Shown in pieces: positions 52,309 to 60,568 of a stretch of DNA of 64,000 nt. How positions within the stretch are numbered: the first letter of the stretch is position 1; the number at the start of each line of letters is the position of its first letter. Location of the stretch: NCBI RefSeq assembly GCF_902706295.1, contig NZ_CACSJJ010000023.1, forward strand, positions 1 to 64,000. The letters are read 5' to 3'. The notes beneath the pieces were generated by a model that was not told the origin of the DNA, did not search any database, and saw only the letters and a list, made by a program, of their open reading frames with translations. A program made the position numbers and the translations under genes. This DNA comes from Arthrobacter sp. 18067 (GTDB lineage Bacteria; Actinomycetota; Actinomycetes; Actinomycetales; Micrococcaceae).

Positions 52309-54807
52309 TCATGCGGCGGGCTCCCTGGCTACCATCTGGCGCAGCAGGCCTGCGCTTTGCGCGGGGGAGAGGCCGGGAAGATAAGCGGAGCCCACAGCGA
52401 GACCGATGGATGGCAACGCCAAGGGATCCTGGTAATACATGTACAACGTCCGGTGCTCCGGCTGGAACCGTGACTTGAAAGCGGCCAAGGACTTAAAGCC
52501 GTACATGGGTTCGAGTGCATTTCCGAGCAACGCCAGGACCCGGTCCAGGGAACTCCGGTCACCCTCAACAACGTCAGCCCCGGCATTGGCGAGCGGCGAG
52601 CCGGACAAGGAGATCTGCGGGACTTCTTCCCTGAAATGGGTCACAGCGGAGGCAATGAGGAATTCCATGACGCCCTTGAAACCCGTGGTCCGGCGCCGCA
52701 TGAAGTCCAGGGTCCATCCGGAGATGACGCCGTTGCGGAACACAGGCAACCAACTGGTGACGCCGTGGACCAAGCCTTCATCATCCACTGCCACGCAGCA
52801 GAGCACTTCGGGATCCTTCAATTCGTTCAGGCCACCCAAGGTGAAGCCCATTTCGGGGAGGGCTTTGTCCGCTACCCATTCTTCGGAGATCTCCGCCAGT
52901 TGCGCCCTGGTGCCCGGGGGCATCGCGTGATAGGGATACCAGTGGTCCTTGATGGACAGCTTGTCCGCCCGGTTCAAGGCTGTGCGGACGTTCTGCCATT
53001 CTTTGCCCTTGAACGTCATGGCCTGGACGTTGAGGAGGGTCTCTTCCGCCACTTCCAGCTTTCGGAATCCCCTGGGAAGGAGCGGACCGTCCAGCTCCGC
53101 GGTGGCTGAATAGAAGCACGGGGTGAGACCCAGTCCGGCGCAGTGTCTCAGGAACCCCGTGGCTGCGTCCGCATGGTGTTCGTCCGCGCCGAAAGGACCG
53201 GCAACGGTAAGTGCCACGCCGTTGTGTACCTGATAAGCAACGCCGGCCTTCCGGTCCGGTGTGAACCAGTACTGGTTGTTGTCCCACAAAGCCATCCAGG
53301 ACAGCGTGCCACCGCCATCGTGGAGCAACTCCCGGGTGTGGCCCAGGTCAGCTGCCGGATCCGTGGCAAGCTGCCTGAACCGCCGGAAGTTGTTCAAGAC
53401 CAACACCAGGATGCAGAGCCAGATGATGTCCCCGCCCAGACCGTACACCACGGTGCTCAACAGGCCTTGCGGGAGAGCGACGACAAAGGGAACCGGGAAG
53501 GGAACCAGGATGTGCGTTAACTGCCCGGCGAGGTCCCACAGAGTCGAGCGTCCCGGATTGCCTTCGACGAACCAGAACGCCACATAGAGAACTATCGCAG
53601 CGACGGCCAGGATCAGTGAGGTCCTGCCCAGGACCCTGTATCCGGCGTCGCTGGATTCCACCCGGAACTTGTGCCGGTTGGCCAGCAGCAACGCCACGAT
53701 GATCACGGGGGCGAGAACAGCTGGGACCGCATAAAGCAGGAGGTAACCGAAGTCGTCATCGCCCAGAGTGACGTCCGGATCAGTGATGTATTGGACGATG
53801 GACAGGACCGTCACAGCGGCCAGGTACGCCTGGATCACGAGTGTCAGGCGGTACGCCAGGCGGCGGCCGCGGCGAAGCCCCTCGGCGCAAACCAGCAGCA
53901 AGAGGACCGGGATCAGTGTCAGGATTGCTGCGCCGAAGCTTTGCACGCCCACGATGCTTTGCAGGGCGACGCAGTTGTTGTCGTTGTTACAGGCTTCCTT
54001 GACTTCGTCGGCGTCAGGACTGGCTTGGAGCATGACCTCCGAGACTACGGACAGGGGCCCGATTTCCCACGTCCCGGTGAGTTGCGTCAGCAAAGGTCCG
54101 ACCGCGAAGACGCCCACCACGGTGCCCACCAGGAAACGGGTTTCACGGAGAGTTGAGGAATGCAGCGATCCTGCCCGGCGCCGGAGCACCAGCGATTGGA
54201 CAGCCCAGCCGGCCACGGTGCCGATCACGGCGCCCGCAAGCGCCTGGAGAGTTTGGGCCACTCCTACGAACAGGGCGAACATCAGCGTGGCGGCCAACAG
54301 CCACGTCCTTAGCCGCCGACGCCATAGGGCGTCCAGTGCCGCCGTCGCACATCCCAGCGCGGCGGCAGCGCCGCCGTAGGAGCCCACCACGTATTCGCCA
54401 CCCAGGAAACTGAGCCACTGGTCGCTGGCGTCGGTCCCGAAGGCAACCAAGGCGACAAGGACCAGGGCGCTGAGCGCTGATCCGCCTACGAAGGCGGCAA
54501 GGGCGAGCCACGGGCCCATGACGCGCTCGGCGATGCCCACGCCCACCAGGATCGCGGCAGCGCAGGCGAGGTAGTCGAGCAGGGAGGAGGCAAAGAAAGC
54601 GGACATGAATATGGACCACCAAGGTCCCGGGTCCACCGCCAATCCCAGGCCCACCTGGTCCAGCAAAGCCTCGCTGGGTCCGCTCAGCAGGCTTCCTGTC
54701 GCAGCCCCCAGAATCCACAGCAGTGCCACCAGGCCCAGCGTAAGGGGCAGTCGCCGCACTGTTGCCAAGCCGCGGACACCGCCCCGTAATCCCACAGCCG
54801 CGCTCAT
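52309..54807 (-). CDS. Aminoacyl-phosphatidylglycerol synthase-like membrane protein (MprF/DUF2156)
   Basis: This 832-residue protein has about a dozen membrane spans in its first 480 residues and a soluble C-terminal domain (about 500-832). The C-terminal domain belongs to the LPG synthase (DUF2156) group: YQVHNGVALTVAGPFGA, WLPVFRNGVISGWTLDFMRR and FKSRFQPEHRTLYMYY. It should transfer Lys or Ala from tRNA to phosphatidylglycerol and lower the surface charge. Residues 60-200 resemble a rhomboid fold without the catalytic GxSG. The start at 54807 gives the first span directly. Confidence 0.82.
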   Translation of the reverse strand: MSAAVGLRGGVRGLATVRRLPLTLGLVALLWILGAATGSLLSGPSEALLDQVGLGLAVDPGPWWSIFMSAFFASSLLDYLACAAAILVGVGIAERVMGPWLALAAFVGGSALSALVLVALVAFGTDASDQWLSFLGGEYVVGSYGGAAAALGCATAALDALWRRRLRTWLLAATLMFALFVGVAQTLQALAGAVIGTVAGWAVQSLVLRRRAGSLHSSTLRETRFLVGTVVGVFAVGPLLTQLTGTWEIGPLSVVSEVMLQASPDADEVKEACNNDNNCVALQSIVGVQSFGAAILTLIPVLLLLVCAEGLRRGRRLAYRLTLVIQAYLAAVTVLSIVQYITDPDVTLGDDDFGYLLLYAVPAVLAPVIIVALLLANRHKFRVESSDAGYRVLGRTSLILAVAAIVLYVAFWFVEGNPGRSTLWDLAGQLTHILVPFPVPFVVALPQGLLSTVVYGLGGDIIWLCILVLVLNNFRRFRQLATDPAADLGHTRELLHDGGGTLSWMALWDNNQYWFTPDRKAGVAYQVHNGVALTVAGPFGADEHHADAATGFLRHCAGLGLTPCFYSATAELDGPLLPRGFRKLEVAEETLLNVQAMTFKGKEWQNVRTALNRADKLSIKDHWYPYHAMPPGTRAQLAEISEEWVADKALPEMGFTLGGLNELKDPEVLCCVAVDDEGLVHGVTSWLPVFRNGVISGWTLDFMRRRTTGFKGVMEFLIASAVTHFREEVPQISLSGSPLANAGADVVEGDRSSLDRVLALLGNALEPMYGFKSLAAFKSRFQPEHRTLYMYYQDPLALPSIGLAVGSAYLPGLSPAQSAGLLRQMVAREPAA

Positions 54808-54932
54808 GTGATGTCCCCTTCACCGGTCCGGCGCCGGTTACCCCGGCTGGCCACCATTCTGCCTTGCGGGACGCTGTAAGGGGAGAGGCTGGACAGTCCC
54901 GACGGCGGCGGGTCGCGTTTTGCGCGGGGGGC

Positions 54933-55112
54933 CTAGTCCCGTTTCCAGGGACCGGGGTTCACCCTGTAGAGGACGGCGGCGCCAATGACGGCACCCAGAA
55001 TCGCTCCGAACAGGGCACTTCCTGCGGCGCGGCCGATGAGCGCGCCGGCAGTGGCGCCAAGCAGGGCGCCGAGGAAGAGGCCCCTGCCGTTGCGGTGCGG
55101 TTTCTTGGTCAT
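54933..55112 (-). CDS. Small glycine-zipper membrane protein
   Basis: This 59-residue protein, shorter than usual gene-calling limits, has a basic start (MTKKPHRNGRG) and a glycine-zipper hairpin of two hydrophobic stretches (LFLGALLGATAGALIG and ALFGAILGAVIGAAVLY). The tail is NPGPWKRD. Glycine zippers pack tightly in membranes and can form pores or act as assembly factors. The ribosome binding site is weak. Strong G/C third positions and the clear pattern support coding. Function is unknown. Confidence 0.6.
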   Translation of the reverse strand: MTKKPHRNGRGLFLGALLGATAGALIGRAAGSALFGAILGAVIGAAVLYRVNPGPWKRD

Positions 55113-55135
55113 GATCTCAGCCTACGGGTGGGTTC

Positions 55136-56365
55136 CTAATGGATGGAGGGAACGGTGCGGGGCCGGACCACCAGCCAAAGGGCGGCGATCGCTCCAGTGA
55201 TGCATGCGGCCATGACGGCCCCCATAGGGACTGCGGAGCTGACGCCCAGCCAGCCGACCACGGGAGGCACAATTCCGGCCATCATGAACTGCGATGCACC
55301 CAGGAGGGAGGCCGCCGTGCCTGCTTGGGCGCCGTGCTTGGCCAAGGACAGGACCTGAACGCACGGAAACATGAAGCCGGTTGCACAGATGTAGAACCAC
55401 AACGGAATAAGAATGCCCCACAATCCCACGTGGAACAGGTCCAGAACGATGATCAGGATGGCCATGAACAGCATGAAGACCGTTGCTCCAGCCACGATCC
55501 ACTGAGGGGCCACACGCCTGATCAGGCGTGAGCTGATCTGGACACCGGCAACAATGCCCAGGGAATTGATGCCGAACAGGATGCCGTATTCCTGAGGCGA
55601 AAAGCCGTAGATGTCCTGGAACAGGAAGGTCGAGGCCGAGAGGTAGGCGAACAATCCACCGAAGTTCAGGCTTCCCACCAGCACCATGCCGACAAAGATC
55701 CGGTCTGTCAGGACGGACTTGTAACGCTGTCCCACCGTGGTGGTGGATTTGCCCCGCTGGTCGGCCGGGAGTGTTTCGCGTATGAAGAAGATGGAGGCAA
55801 GGATCACCAGCAGGCCGTAGGCGGCCAGGAAGTAGAAAATGCCCGGCCACGGGAAGGCCAGCAGCAACTGCGAGCCGATGACCGGAGCCAGGATGGGAGC
55901 CAGGCCGTTGACCAGCGACATCCGCGAGAACATCCGGACCATGGAGTAGCCGTGGAAGAGGTCCCGGACCATGGCCATGGCCACCACGCCACCGCCTGCC
56001 GCGCCGATTCCCATGAGGACACGGAACAGGGACAGCATCCCGATGTCCGTTGCCAGCGCAGCACCGAGCGACGAACCAATGTGGACGGCTGTGGCAAGGA
56101 TGAGCGGGAGACGGCGCCCCACTTTGTCGCTGAACGGTCCCACCACCAGTTGGCCAAGCCCGAAACCAACGGTGGTACCCGTCAGAGTGAGCTGGATGGC
56201 CGCAGCCGAGACGTCGAAACTTTCCTCCAGAGCCGGGAACGCCGGGAGGTAGAGGTCGATCGTGAAAGGACCCAGTGCGGTCAGGGCGCCCAGCAGGAGA
56301 ATGTAGACAAGTTTTTCGCGTCGGCTCAGGGAGTCGCCCGGAGCAATGGGAGAGGTCACGATCAT
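55136..56365 (-). CDS. Bcr/CflA-family multidrug MFS transporter
   Basis: This 409-residue exporter has 12 membrane spans. Family features are LGPFTIDLYLPAFPAL in span 1, the MFS motif GPFSDKVGRRLPLI, and RVLMGIGAAGGGVVAMAMVRD with the antiporter-type motif. Members expel drugs such as bicyclomycin, chloramphenicol or sulfonamides with protons. The real substrate is unknown. The start at 56365 has AGGA a few bases upstream. Confidence 0.9.
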   Translation of the reverse strand: MIVTSPIAPGDSLSRREKLVYILLLGALTALGPFTIDLYLPAFPALEESFDVSAAAIQLTLTGTTVGFGLGQLVVGPFSDKVGRRLPLILATAVHIGSSLGAALATDIGMLSLFRVLMGIGAAGGGVVAMAMVRDLFHGYSMVRMFSRMSLVNGLAPILAPVIGSQLLLAFPWPGIFYFLAAYGLLVILASIFFIRETLPADQRGKSTTTVGQRYKSVLTDRIFVGMVLVGSLNFGGLFAYLSASTFLFQDIYGFSPQEYGILFGINSLGIVAGVQISSRLIRRVAPQWIVAGATVFMLFMAILIIVLDLFHVGLWGILIPLWFYICATGFMFPCVQVLSLAKHGAQAGTAASLLGASQFMMAGIVPPVVGWLGVSSAVPMGAVMAACITGAIAALWLVVRPRTVPSIH

Positions 56366-56375
56366 CTATCCTATG

Positions 56376-56397
56376 GCCCAGATCATATTTATTGGGC
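56376..56397. promoter_or_regulatory. Inverted repeat over the MFS gene promoter
   Basis: GCCCA and TGGGC (56376-56380, 56393-56397) flank a minus-strand -10-like TATGAT (56382-56387), 17 bp before the MFS start codon. A repressor bound here would block transcription. No candidate regulator gene is adjacent. Confidence 0.3.
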
Positions 56398-56539
56398 GTA
56401 TGACAGGCGCGCCGCAGTGTGGTCCCGAAAGTTCAGCAGGAACCTGAATGATAGCTTTGAGGACAGGTGTCCGCGGCTGTAGATTTCAGGCCGCGTTCGC
56501 CCTACACGATGCCCAGAGGAAAGCAGTTAGGCGGAACCC

Positions 56540-57388
56540 ATGAGTGGACGTCACACCGGCCGGACCAGTCAAGGACCAGCCATTCGTACTTTGCCGAAGA
56601 CCCTCAAGCTCGTTGCACGGTTGGCCCCACGGCAAATCAATGACGAAATTGCCTTGGCCAAGGTGGAACTCAAACGCAAGGCCACGCAGGTAGGCATTGC
56701 GGGCGCCTTCTTCGGCGTTGCTCTGGTCTTCCTCACGCTTCTGGTAATCGCGCTGGTTGTTGCCGCCATCCTGGGCCTGGCAACCATCATGCCCGGCTGG
56801 CTCGCAGCGCTGATTGTCGCAGCGTTTTTCCTCCTGATCGTGGCCATCGCATCATTGATAGGCATTGCCAAGTTCAAGAAGGCCATGCCCTTGGTTCCCG
56901 AGGACACCATCCGGGGCATCAAGCACGATCTCGGAATTGCCAAGGAAGGCTCGTCCTTCGATGAGTCGATCCTTGATCCCAACTCGCCGGCTGCCAAGGC
57001 TGCCAAAGCTGAGAAGGAAGCTGCAGCGGAGAAGGCCAAGGCCGAGAAAGCTGCGAAGGAAGCTGCAAAGGAAGCGGACGCCGTCAAGGCACCCACCGAA
57101 GCCGAACTTCGCTCGCGCCTGAAGAAGCGCCGCGAGCACCTGACAGGGGTCCGTGACGAGCTCGGCGAGCAGTTGGATGTCAAGAAGCAGGGACAGGCTT
57201 TGCTGGACAGCGCCAACGGAAAGTTCCACGAAGGCAAGGAATTCGCGACCGCCAAGCTGGCCGACATCGGAGATTCGGTGCCCGATAACCTTTCCGAACG
57301 GCTCGCTGCCCGCTGGAAGGATCTCGCAGCATTCGCAACCGCTGCCGTGGTCTTCGTGGTTGCCCTGAGGAAACTGCTGAAGAAGTAG
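56540..57388 (+). CDS. Phage-holin-superfamily-like membrane protein with coiled coil
   Basis: This 282-residue protein has an N-terminal region with two long membrane spans (about residues 52-110), as in the putative actinobacterial holin-like superfamily (PF07332). An Ala/Lys/Glu-rich coiled coil (about 150-195) and a final C-terminal span (VVFVVALRKLLKK) follow. It lacks phage neighbours, so lysis is unlikely; a structural role in the membrane is more probable. The ATG has AGTTAGGCGG upstream. Confidence 0.7.
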   Translation: MSGRHTGRTSQGPAIRTLPKTLKLVARLAPRQINDEIALAKVELKRKATQVGIAGAFFGVALVFLTLLVIALVVAAILGLATIMPGWLAALIVAAFFLLIVAIASLIGIAKFKKAMPLVPEDTIRGIKHDLGIAKEGSSFDESILDPNSPAAKAAKAEKEAAAEKAKAEKAAKEAAKEADAVKAPTEAELRSRLKKRREHLTGVRDELGEQLDVKKQGQALLDSANGKFHEGKEFATAKLADIGDSVPDNLSERLAARWKDLAAFATAAVVFVVALRKLLKK

Positions 57389-57436
57389 GCCATTTTCCGA
57401 GGCACCAAACACTGACAACGAGGAAGGGGGACACGC

Positions 57437-58060
57437 GTGAGATTGATCGGTGCTGGTTCGCACCCCGACCGCCCGCAGGTTGACCACGACCTCATCTTCA
57501 CTGTCCCCAACATCCTCACGGTCCTCCGCTTCATGGGTGTGCCGCTGTTCGTGTGGCTCGTCTTGTCGGAACAGGAGTACGGCTTTGCGGTCCTGGTGCT
57601 TGTCATTATGGGCAGCACCGACTGGGTGGATGGCTACATAGCCAGGCGCTTCGACCAGACCTCCAAGCTGGGCCGCATCCTGGACCCCATGGCGGACCGG
57701 GCCGCGCTCCTGGCCGTGGCATTCACGTTGGCGATTGCCGGCGTCGTGCAGTGGTGGTACCTGGCCGCGCTGTTGGTGCCTGACGCCATCCTGGCCATTG
57801 CATCCTTGTTCTACTTCCGCAGCCACCCGGACCTTCCCGTGAGCATTGTTGGAAAAGTCCGCACGGCACTGCTGCTGGTCGGCACCCCATTGCTCGTCCT
57901 GTCCAAGTTGCCCATTCCTTTCACCGAGGTGTACTTCGTGGTCGCTTGGACGTTCCTGGGCATCGGGCTTCTGGGCCACTGGATCGCGGCCTACAACTAT
58001 TTCTGGGCCATCTTGCGTAAGGGTAAAGAATTGAAGACCGACGACGGCGGACACGGCTGA
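57437..58060 (+). CDS. CDP-alcohol phosphatidyltransferase (PgsA/cardiolipin-synthase type)
   Basis: This 207-residue membrane enzyme carries the full motif DWVDGYIARRFDQTSKLGRILDP split as DxxDGxxAR, G and DxxxD (MADRAA). It should transfer a phosphatidyl group from CDP-diacylglycerol to an alcohol such as glycerol 3-phosphate or phosphatidylglycerol. The start is GTG 57437, preceded by AGGAAGGGGG. The stop shares a base with the next gene. The likeness to the MprF-like gene nearby in lipid function may be chance. Confidence 0.88.
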   Translation: MRLIGAGSHPDRPQVDHDLIFTVPNILTVLRFMGVPLFVWLVLSEQEYGFAVLVLVIMGSTDWVDGYIARRFDQTSKLGRILDPMADRAALLAVAFTLAIAGVVQWWYLAALLVPDAILAIASLFYFRSHPDLPVSIVGKVRTALLLVGTPLLVLSKLPIPFTEVYFVVAWTFLGIGLLGHWIAAYNYFWAILRKGKELKTDDGGHG

Positions 58061-58965
58061 TGGTCTGGCTGGCGGTTTTTCTTGCGGTACTTGGCGCCTT
58101 CTTCCTGGCGATTGGCGCCCAACGGCAGGGCAGCGCGGTCAAAGCCGATACCGGCGGCCTTGCGCTCAGCTCCAACGGATTCCTGCGGCTCCTGCGTAAT
58201 CCGCGCTGGATGCTCGGACTGCTGTTCCTTGCCCTGGGAATGGTCATGAACGCCATCGCTTTGGTCTCTGCGCCCCTCACCGTGGTCCAACCGATCGGCG
58301 CGATCGCACTGGTGATCACCACCGTGGTCAACGCCAAGGACCAGGGCCTGAGCATCAACCGCGCCACCGTCGTGGCCATCAGCGCCTGTGTCACGGGGTC
58401 GGCATTGTTCGTATTGCTGGCAGTGTTCGTCACGCAGGAGAACCACCACGTCAACGCCGAAGACGAGCTGACAATCGTTCTGCTCCTGGCCGTGGCCGTG
58501 GGAATTTTCGGGACTTTGGCCGTAATGTTCAAGCACCGCATGAGTGCCTTCGTGTACATCCTGGGAGCCGGCGTCCTGTTCGGCTTCGTGGCCGTGCTGA
58601 CCCGCATTATCGGCAAGCACCTGCTTGATCCCAATGGGCTGTTCCTGCTCAATGTCCAGTGGTACACGCTCATTGCCATTGCTGCTGCCGGAGGGCTCGG
58701 TTCCTGGTTCGTCCAGAGCGCTTACTCAGGGGGCCCGCCGGACCTCGTCATCGCCGGCCTGACCGTCATTGACCCCATGGTGGGCATCGCCATTGGCATC
58801 GTGATCCTTGGTGAGCTTCGTCCCGATGTCCACGCCGTGATGGCTATCGCCATGGCTGCGGCGGCTACGCTTGCTATCGTGGGGGTTATTGCCCTGAGCC
58901 GGCACCATCCGGAAGTCACCAAACGCAAGAAGGACGCGAAGGCGGCTGCCAGCAAGAAGGCCTAG
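58060..58965 (+). CDS. DMT-family multipass transporter
   Basis: This 301-residue protein has about nine to ten membrane spans and the drug/metabolite transporter style, with SAPLTVVQPIGAIALVITTVV in the first half and GLTVIDPMVGIAIGIVILGE in the second. It resembles the NIPA/DMT group. The C-terminus is Lys-rich. The ATG overlaps the previous stop (TGATG), so it is translationally coupled to the phosphatidyltransferase. Substrate is unknown. Confidence 0.8.
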   Translation: MVWLAVFLAVLGAFFLAIGAQRQGSAVKADTGGLALSSNGFLRLLRNPRWMLGLLFLALGMVMNAIALVSAPLTVVQPIGAIALVITTVVNAKDQGLSINRATVVAISACVTGSALFVLLAVFVTQENHHVNAEDELTIVLLLAVAVGIFGTLAVMFKHRMSAFVYILGAGVLFGFVAVLTRIIGKHLLDPNGLFLLNVQWYTLIAIAAAGGLGSWFVQSAYSGGPPDLVIAGLTVIDPMVGIAIGIVILGELRPDVHAVMAIAMAAAATLAIVGVIALSRHHPEVTKRKKDAKAAASKKA

Positions 58966-59074
58966 GGCAGCGCTATACCTTGCGCCGCCGCTACACGCGG
59001 ACCGGCAACCCGGCGACAACGCAGCAGTGCCACCATCATTGCTGTCCGCACCGTGACCATCAGGAGTTCTCCAC

Positions 59075-60271
59075 GTGACCATTCCCGACACCAACAAGCC
59101 CCTCACGATTTTGATTGCGGCAGACACCTACCCGCCGCACGTCAATGGCGCCGCCCAGTTCGGCTACCGCCTGGCCAAGGGGATGACGGCACGTGGGCAC
59201 AATGTGCATGTGTTGGCCTGCCGACCGGATACGGGCAAGAGCTACACGGAATTCCGTGACGAAGCCACCGTTCACCGGCTCCGTTCCCACGGCGTTTTCA
59301 CGCACGAGTACTTCCGCATCTGTTTCCCGTGGGAAATCAAGAAGGAAATCAGCCTGCTGTTCGACAAGGTCCAGCCGGACGTCGTCCACATCCAGAGCCA
59401 CTACATGATTGGCGAGCACGTTCTCTACGAGGCCGTGAAGCGTGGCATCAGGGTGGTCGCCACCAACCACTTCATGCCGGAGAACCTGAATCCGTTCCTG
59501 CCGTTCCCGCAGTGGTTCAAGGACATCGTTGGCCGCATCTCCTGGAAGGACATGGGCAAGGTCATGGGCCAGGCAGACGTGGTCACCACGCCCACGCCGC
59601 TTGCCGCCAAGGCTATGCACCAGCACGCCTTCCTTCGCAAAGTCCTGCCGCTGTCCAATGGCATCGACTCTTCGGCTTACGAGCTCCTGCCAGGTGAGAC
59701 CATCGAGCCGCACCGCCATCCCACCGTGCTTTTTGCCGGACGCCTGGCCGAAGAGAAGCACGTCGACGTCCTCATTGACGCCGTAGCCAAGACTCCGCGC
59801 GCACTAAACGTGCACCTGGAAATCGTTGGCGGCGGCGAAGTCCGTCCAGCGCTGGAGGCGCAGGTAGCGAAGCTTGGGCTGGGGGATCGCGTGAGATTCC
59901 TTGGCTTGGCCAGCGATGAAGACCTGCGTGAGGCTTACATCAAGGCCGATATTTTCTGCATGCCTGGAACAGCAGAACTCCAGTCACTGGTGACCTTGGA
60001 AGCCATGTCCGCTTCCACCCCCGTGCTGCTGGCCAACGCAATGGCCCTGCCACACCTGGTCCGTGACGGCGAGAACGGCTACCTGTTCACACCCAATGAC
60101 AGCACGGAGCTCGCCGCCAAGATCACCAAGCTGGTGGAGCTTCCCCAGGACGAGTTGGAAGCAATGGGCAAGCTGAGCCGCGAGATGGTGGAGCCGCACA
60201 GCATCAACGGCACACTGCAGACATTCGAGGACCTCTACCGTGGGGCTACCTACGAGGACAAAGTGGTGTGA
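59075..60271 (+). CDS. GT4-family glycosyltransferase
   Basis: This 398-residue enzyme has the GT-B fold: PPHVNGAAQFGYRLAKG at the N-terminus, VLFAGRLAEEKHVDVLIDAV, and the EX7E motif in ELQSLVTLEAMS. It resembles the actinobacterial glycolipid mannosyl- or glucosyltransferases (PimB/MgtA-like), which act on lipid acceptors at the inner membrane face. Donor and acceptor are not determined by sequence alone. The GTG start has CAGGAG nine bases upstream. A hairpin follows. Confidence 0.85.
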   Translation: MTIPDTNKPLTILIAADTYPPHVNGAAQFGYRLAKGMTARGHNVHVLACRPDTGKSYTEFRDEATVHRLRSHGVFTHEYFRICFPWEIKKEISLLFDKVQPDVVHIQSHYMIGEHVLYEAVKRGIRVVATNHFMPENLNPFLPFPQWFKDIVGRISWKDMGKVMGQADVVTTPTPLAAKAMHQHAFLRKVLPLSNGIDSSAYELLPGETIEPHRHPTVLFAGRLAEEKHVDVLIDAVAKTPRALNVHLEIVGGGEVRPALEAQVAKLGLGDRVRFLGLASDEDLREAYIKADIFCMPGTAELQSLVTLEAMSASTPVLLANAMALPHLVRDGENGYLFTPNDSTELAAKITKLVELPQDELEAMGKLSREMVEPHSINGTLQTFEDLYRGATYEDKVV

Positions 60272-60273
60272 CC

Positions 60274-60314
60274 AAAGCACTCCGCTTTAGCTATTAGTAT
60301 TGCTAGAGTGCTTT
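60274..60314 (+). terminator. Hairpin after the glycosyltransferase gene
   Basis: AAAGCACTC (60274-60282) pairs with GAGTGCTTT (60306-60314), and TAGC (60288-60291) with GCTA (60302-60305). It begins 3 bp after the stop and ends in CTTTG. Confidence 0.55.
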
Positions 60315-60354
60315 GCCCGGGACTGCTGCTTTAGCAGTGGCTTCCGGGCTTCAC

Positions 60355-60428
60355 GGGGCTATAGCTCAGCTGGTTAGAGCGCGGGACTCATAATCCTAAG
60401 GTCCTCGGTTCAAGTCCGAGTAGCCCTA
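60355..60428 (+). tRNA. tRNA with anticodon CAT (elongator Met or Ile2)
   Basis: The 74-base gene folds well: acceptor GGGGCTA with TAGCCCT (first pair G-T), D-stem GCTC/GAGC, anticodon loop CTCATAA, T-arm CTCGG-TTCAAGT-CCGAG, discriminator A. It is not an initiator, as it lacks the three G-C pairs of the anticodon stem. The anticodon stem has a C-A mismatch at the top. The CTCATAA loop and the TTCAAGT T-loop recall tRNA-Ile2, whose C34 is changed to lysidine, but elongator Met cannot be excluded. Confidence 0.9.
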
Positions 60429-60440
60429 CAAATTTCACGG

Positions 60441-60479
60441 GAGCCGTGGCCGACGATACATGTTCGTCGGCCACGGCTC
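60441..60479 (+). terminator. Terminator after the CAT tRNA gene
   Basis: A perfect 16-bp stem (60441-60456 with 60464-60479), 7-base loop, is followed by TTTTGTG. It lies 13 bp after the tRNA. Confidence 0.85.
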
Positions 60480-60506
60480 TTTTGTGTTCCCAGCATGGTG
60501 CGGTAT

Positions 60507-60522
60507 GTTACTGATCAGTAAC
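60507..60522. promoter_or_regulatory. Perfect palindromic operator before the acyl-CoA dehydrogenase
   Basis: GTTACTGATCAGTAAC is a perfect 16-bp palindrome 47 bp before the start codon, the type of site bound by TetR-family repressors of fatty-acid and amino-acid catabolism. No TetR gene is in the window. Confidence 0.55.
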
Positions 60523-60568
60523 TTAGTCTCAGTCTTGGTCGCAGATGACCACCCTTGAAGGAGCGAGC

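Noticed and set aside
56540..57388. The holin-like gene as a prophage remnant
   Set aside because: No endolysin, integrase, capsid gene or att-like repeat is nearby, and the coiled-coil extension is typical of chromosomal actinobacterial members.
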